A stretch of DNA of 64,000 nucleotides, from assembly GCA_017473085.1 (NCBI GenBank), contig JAFUNF010000011.1:47876-111875 (forward strand). The letters run 5' to 3'. This DNA comes from Clostridia bacterium (lineage in GTDB: Bacteria > Bacillota > Clostridia > Oscillospirales > CAG-272). Below the pieces are notes generated by a model. That model was not told where the DNA came from. It saw nothing but the letters and a program-made list of their open reading frames with translations, and ran no database searches. Of this stretch, positions 61,151 to 64,000 are shown piece by piece (position 1 is the stretch's first letter; every line of letters starts with the position of its first letter). The position numbers and the translations under genes are program-made.

Positions 61151-62218
61151 ATGGATTTTGATATAGAAAAAATAAAGTCAAACCCCAATTACATTCAAAA
61201 CCGTATGATCCACGCATCGGTTTTTAAGGGAGCTTTTACTGAGGCGTTTAAAAATTCTGAGCAGGCACAGGTCATACTTACAGGTGCACTTAGCTTTATA
61301 TGTATGCTAAGAGATTTTAAGGGTGCACTCACACACCTTAAGTCCTTGGAGGGCTTTTGTGATTATCCACAGGACGAGGCATCATTGTGCTATTTTAAGG
61401 GGCTTACTTATGATTTTCTCGGTGACATAGAGAAAATGGAGGAAAATTACGACAGATATTTAGAGTTAAATCAAACGAGCGAGCCTGTATATATTTATTT
61501 TCCTTATATAAGACGAGCAAAGCTACTGCACAAGTCCTGTAATCTTTTTAAGTCACAGGAGTATTTTTATAAAATGCTTGAGTACTACGAGAAAAGAGGT
61601 AGGCAAAATGAAAGAAGCCTTTCTCTTTATAATTTGTACTTCGATTTTGCTAACACCTTTATGTTTACTCACGATTATAGCGAGGGACTAAGACTTGTAA
61701 AAAAAGCTCATCAGGTGTGGGATGGAAAGCAGGACGAGGGAAATAAAATGGTGGAAATGATGCTTCTTGCACTTACAGGAAATGAGGAAGCGTCGAAAAA
61801 TATGTTAGAAAGCATAGACAAGTCTAATCAGGTGTATTCATCAGCCGAGGCTATGCTTGACAAGCTACTTAAAAAAGCAGAACCACATTATTTTGTTATT
61901 GAGCCTGACGAAAGCAAGCTTGATGAGTTTTGGAGCTGGTTTTTAAAAAATGAAAGAAAGCTATATAAAATGGCATATAGCGACGATTTTGAAAAGCTTC
62001 AAAGGGAGCTTTCAAATAGGGTAAGGCTAATAGCAGATTACGTAAATAGAGAGTTAGCGTTTACAATCGAAATTGAGGATGGAAGCATTACTATTTTTGC
62101 AATAACTGATTACGTAACAAGCTTAGACTATACCTACGAAAGATTGTTTGAAAGAAAGCCTAAGGACCTTGTAAGATGGGATTTCTATGTACAAGAGGAA
62201 CTAAAAGCTTATGATTAA
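61151..62218 (+). CDS. TPR-like helical protein of unknown function
   Basis: 355 aa, start behind AAGGAGC. No signal peptide or TM. Residues about 40-240 form helix pairs resembling degenerate TPRs (GALTHLKSLEGF, CYFKGLTYDFLGDIEKMEENYDRYL-type spacing, YSEGLRLVKKAHQVW). The C-terminal 90 residues are a mixed alpha/beta region (FTIEIEDGSITIFAI). No family recognised. It follows tyrS at 51 bases, perhaps by read-through. Confidence 0.72.
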   Translation: MDFDIEKIKSNPNYIQNRMIHASVFKGAFTEAFKNSEQAQVILTGALSFICMLRDFKGALTHLKSLEGFCDYPQDEASLCYFKGLTYDFLGDIEKMEENYDRYLELNQTSEPVYIYFPYIRRAKLLHKSCNLFKSQEYFYKMLEYYEKRGRQNERSLSLYNLYFDFANTFMFTHDYSEGLRLVKKAHQVWDGKQDEGNKMVEMMLLALTGNEEASKNMLESIDKSNQVYSSAEAMLDKLLKKAEPHYFVIEPDESKLDEFWSWFLKNERKLYKMAYSDDFEKLQRELSNRVRLIADYVNRELAFTIEIEDGSITIFAITDYVTSLDYTYERLFERKPKDLVRWDFYVQEELKAYD

Positions 62219-62240
62219 GCAAGCATTTTGCTTGCTTTTT
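62217..62240 (+). terminator. Terminator of the TPR-like gene
   Basis: 9-bp stem AAGCAAGCA/TGCTTGCTT (62217-62225/62229-62237) then T run, beginning on the stop codon. Confidence 0.85.
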
Positions 62241-62269
62241 CTTTTACCTAAATTACAAAATATGGTTGT

Positions 62270-62305
62270 TTTTATCATAGCGATATGATAAAATATAGGT
62301 ATAAT
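62270..62305 (+). promoter_or_regulatory. Promoter with palindromic operator of the GH3 gene
   Basis: Perfect 10-bp inverted repeat TTTTATCATA/TATGATAAAA (62270-62279/62284-62293), gap GCGA, and a -10 TATAAT at 62300-62305. No good -35 box is present; the palindrome occupies its place, suggesting regulator-dependent transcription or repression. Confidence 0.6.
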
Positions 62306-62323
62306 AATCATTCGGAGGGTAAA

Positions 62324-64000
62324 ATGAAATACGAAAACAATTATTATAAGAGCTATGACTTAGGAAATATGCCAAGGGATTCTGTTAAGGAATTAGAGGA
62401 GCTATCCCTTGAAAGTGCAAAAGAGGGCATAGTTATGCTAAAGAACGAAAACAAGGTGCTACCCTTGAAAAATGGGGACTGCGTGTCTGTTTTCGGCAGA
62501 ATACAAAGAGAATATTATAAGAGTGGTACAGGCTCAGGTGGACTTGTAAACGTAAAATACGTAACAAACATAGTTGACGAGCTTAAGAAGTATTCACAAA
62601 TTAAAATAAATGAAGAATTGCTTTCCGTTTACGAGGAATGGAAAAAGGAAAATCCATTTGATAAGGGTCAAGGCTGGGGTCAAGAGCCTTGGTGCCAAAA
62701 GGAAATGGATATTGACCTTGACCTTGTTAAAAAAGCAAGAGAATTTGGCGAGAAGGCAATTGTTGTAATAGGTCGTACAGCAGGCGAGGACAAGGACAAC
62801 TCTGCCTCAAGTGGTAGCTACCTTTTAAGTGAGGGCGAGGAAAAGCTCCTTGACGCTGTTTCAAGCGTGTTTGATAAGGTAATAGTAATACTTAACGTAG
62901 GTGCTATCATAGACATGAAGTGGGTGGAAAAATATAATATTTCATCTGTTTTGTATGTATGGCAGGGCGGTATGTGTGGTGGCACTGCCTGTGCACAGGT
63001 TTTAATGGGCGACTCCCCCTGTGGTAAGCTTGCAGATTCCATAGCATACGATATTTCTGACTATTCCTCAAGTGCATTTTTTGGAGATAAGGAAAGAAAC
63101 CTTTATAAAGAGGACATCTATGTTGGCTATCGTTATTTTGAAACCTTTGCACCTGAAAAGGCACTATACCCATTTGGCTTTGGTCTTTCCTATACAACCT
63201 TTGATATAAAGTCAACAGTTAAATTTGAAAACGGCAAGTTTGTTGTTTCTGCAACAGTTGAAAATACAGGTGATTACAAGGGCAAGGAGGTTGTTCAGGT
63301 TTACTTCGGTGCTCCCTGTGGTAAGCTTGGTAAGGCAAGTCGTGAGCTTGTGGCTTATGGCAAAACAAAGCTTCTTGAAAAGGGCGAAAAACAGACACTG
63401 TGTCTGGAATTTAACCTAAATGATATGTGTTCCTACGACGATAGTGGTATAACAGGAAACGCGTTTTGCTACGTTTTAGAGGCAGGCCAATACATAATCT
63501 ATGTGGGTAATTCTTCAAGAAACGCAGAGCCTGTATATTCCTATATGCAAGACTCCACCGCAGTAGTAAGAAAATGCCAGCAGACACTTGCACCTACTAT
63601 TCCGTTTGAAAGAATGAAGAATGTAGATGGTAAAATTGCTTACGAAAGTGTACCACTTGCAAAATACGACATTGTCGAAAGAATAAATGAAAAGCTTCCA
63701 AAAGAAATTCCATACACAGGAAACAAGGGCATTAAGCTTGAGGACGTAAAAGCAGGCAAGAATACCATAGACGAATTTATAGCTCAGCTAACTAAGGAGG
63801 AGCTATGCTGTCTTGTACGTGGCGAGGGTATGAATAGCCCTAAGGTTACCCCTGGCACAGGCTGTGCCTTCGGTGGCGTTACCGAGGAATTAATCTCCTA
63901 TGGCGTTCCAATTATTTGTGCAACTGACGGTCCCTCTGGCATAAGAATGGACTGTGGCTTGCCTGCTACAAGTATGCCAAACGGCACCTGTCTTGCTTGT
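62324..64000 (+). CDS. Glycoside hydrolase family 3 protein with permuted domain order (partial, runs off the window)
   Basis: 559 codons, open to the end of the window. Start behind CGGAGGG. The order is reversed from usual GH3: a GH3 C-type alpha/beta domain comes first (GIVMLKNENKVLPLKN at about 35-50; IVVIGRTAGEDKDNSA; GMCGGTACAQVLMGDSPCGKLADS), then YPFGFGLSYTTF and an Fn3-like domain (about 280-370), then the start of the GH3 N-type TIM barrel (GVPIICATDGPSGIRM near the end). Such swapped beta-glucosidases are known from Ruminococcus and Butyrivibrio. No signal peptide, so it is intracellular. Confidence 0.88.
   Translation, partial: MKYENNYYKSYDLGNMPRDSVKELEELSLESAKEGIVMLKNENKVLPLKNGDCVSVFGRIQREYYKSGTGSGGLVNVKYVTNIVDELKKYSQIKINEELLSVYEEWKKENPFDKGQGWGQEPWCQKEMDIDLDLVKKAREFGEKAIVVIGRTAGEDKDNSASSGSYLLSEGEEKLLDAVSSVFDKVIVILNVGAIIDMKWVEKYNISSVLYVWQGGMCGGTACAQVLMGDSPCGKLADSIAYDISDYSSSAFFGDKERNLYKEDIYVGYRYFETFAPEKALYPFGFGLSYTTFDIKSTVKFENGKFVVSATVENTGDYKGKEVVQVYFGAPCGKLGKASRELVAYGKTKLLEKGEKQTLCLEFNLNDMCSYDDSGITGNAFCYVLEAGQYIIYVGNSSRNAEPVYSYMQDSTAVVRKCQQTLAPTIPFERMKNVDGKIAYESVPLAKYDIVERINEKLPKEIPYTGNKGIKLEDVKAGKNTIDEFIAQLTKEELCCLVRGEGMNSPKVTPGTGCAFGGVTEELISYGVPIICATDGPSGIRMDCGLPATSMPNGTCLAC

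Overview
The window is an AT-rich, tightly packed bacterial chromosome segment. Low GC, strong AGGAGG-type ribosome binding sites, TTGACA-17-TATAAT promoters and the gene order (rpoZ end?)-priA-def-fmt-rsmB-rlmN-prpC-prkC-rsgA-spoVM point to Bacillota, class Clostridia. A 25-codon spoVM suggests an endospore former. The many carbohydrate-active and surface proteins fit an animal-gut or other anaerobic polymer-degrading lineage; that habitat is inference. No tRNA, rRNA, IS element, prophage or CRISPR array was seen.

Layout. 1-9175 (+): the housekeeping operon above, ending in a strong terminator; its Ser/Thr kinase has no membrane or PASTA part. 9193-9270 (-): spoVM. 9358-13572 (-): a deoxynucleoside catabolic operon deoC-deoD-deoB-cdd-deoA. 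13732-18944: a CoA-acyltransferase-like protein with its catalytic His replaced, a small membrane protein, the hibernation factor hpf, a PPi-type phosphofructokinase behind a run of phased A-tracts, and a DUF1846 protein. 18947-21437: an accessory-looking cassette (XRE regulator, 3-TM membrane protein, zinc-ribbon/coiled-coil membrane protein) with a clear operator and near-identical hairpins at both ends. 21456-24623 (-): recG and a ROK glucokinase.

25088-38035 (+) is the most unusual part: a 13-kb operon with a secreted solute-binding protein carrying carbohydrate-binding-like domains, four ABC permeases in two pairs, an NHL-propeller/TPR/YIP1 membrane protein and a DUF5696 protein, but no ATPase. 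One permease carries fourteen 16-residue acidic repeats at its N terminus. It is followed by a 57-aa orphan peptide gene with its own promoter and terminator, and by a leucine-rich-repeat surface protein broken by a one-base frameshift.

42081-47610: asd-lysC-hom (-) divergent from thrC and an ACT/HTH regulator (+), which together make threonine from aspartate; a perfect inverted repeat between the divergent promoters is a candidate operator. 47780-64000: a Cys-module lipoprotein, a MacB-like ABC transporter, a short GH29-type protein with a polysaccharide deacetylase lipoprotein, a membrane protein with an HECSH motif, GTP-type PEP carboxykinase, an SGNH esterase, a CYTH protein, tyrS, a TPR-like protein, and the first 559 codons of a GH3 glycosidase with permuted domain order that runs off the end.

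Together the metabolic genes describe uptake of oligosaccharides (13-kb operon), intracellular cleavage (GH3, GH29-like, esterase), phosphorylation (glucokinase) and a PPi-linked glycolysis with PEP carboxykinase.
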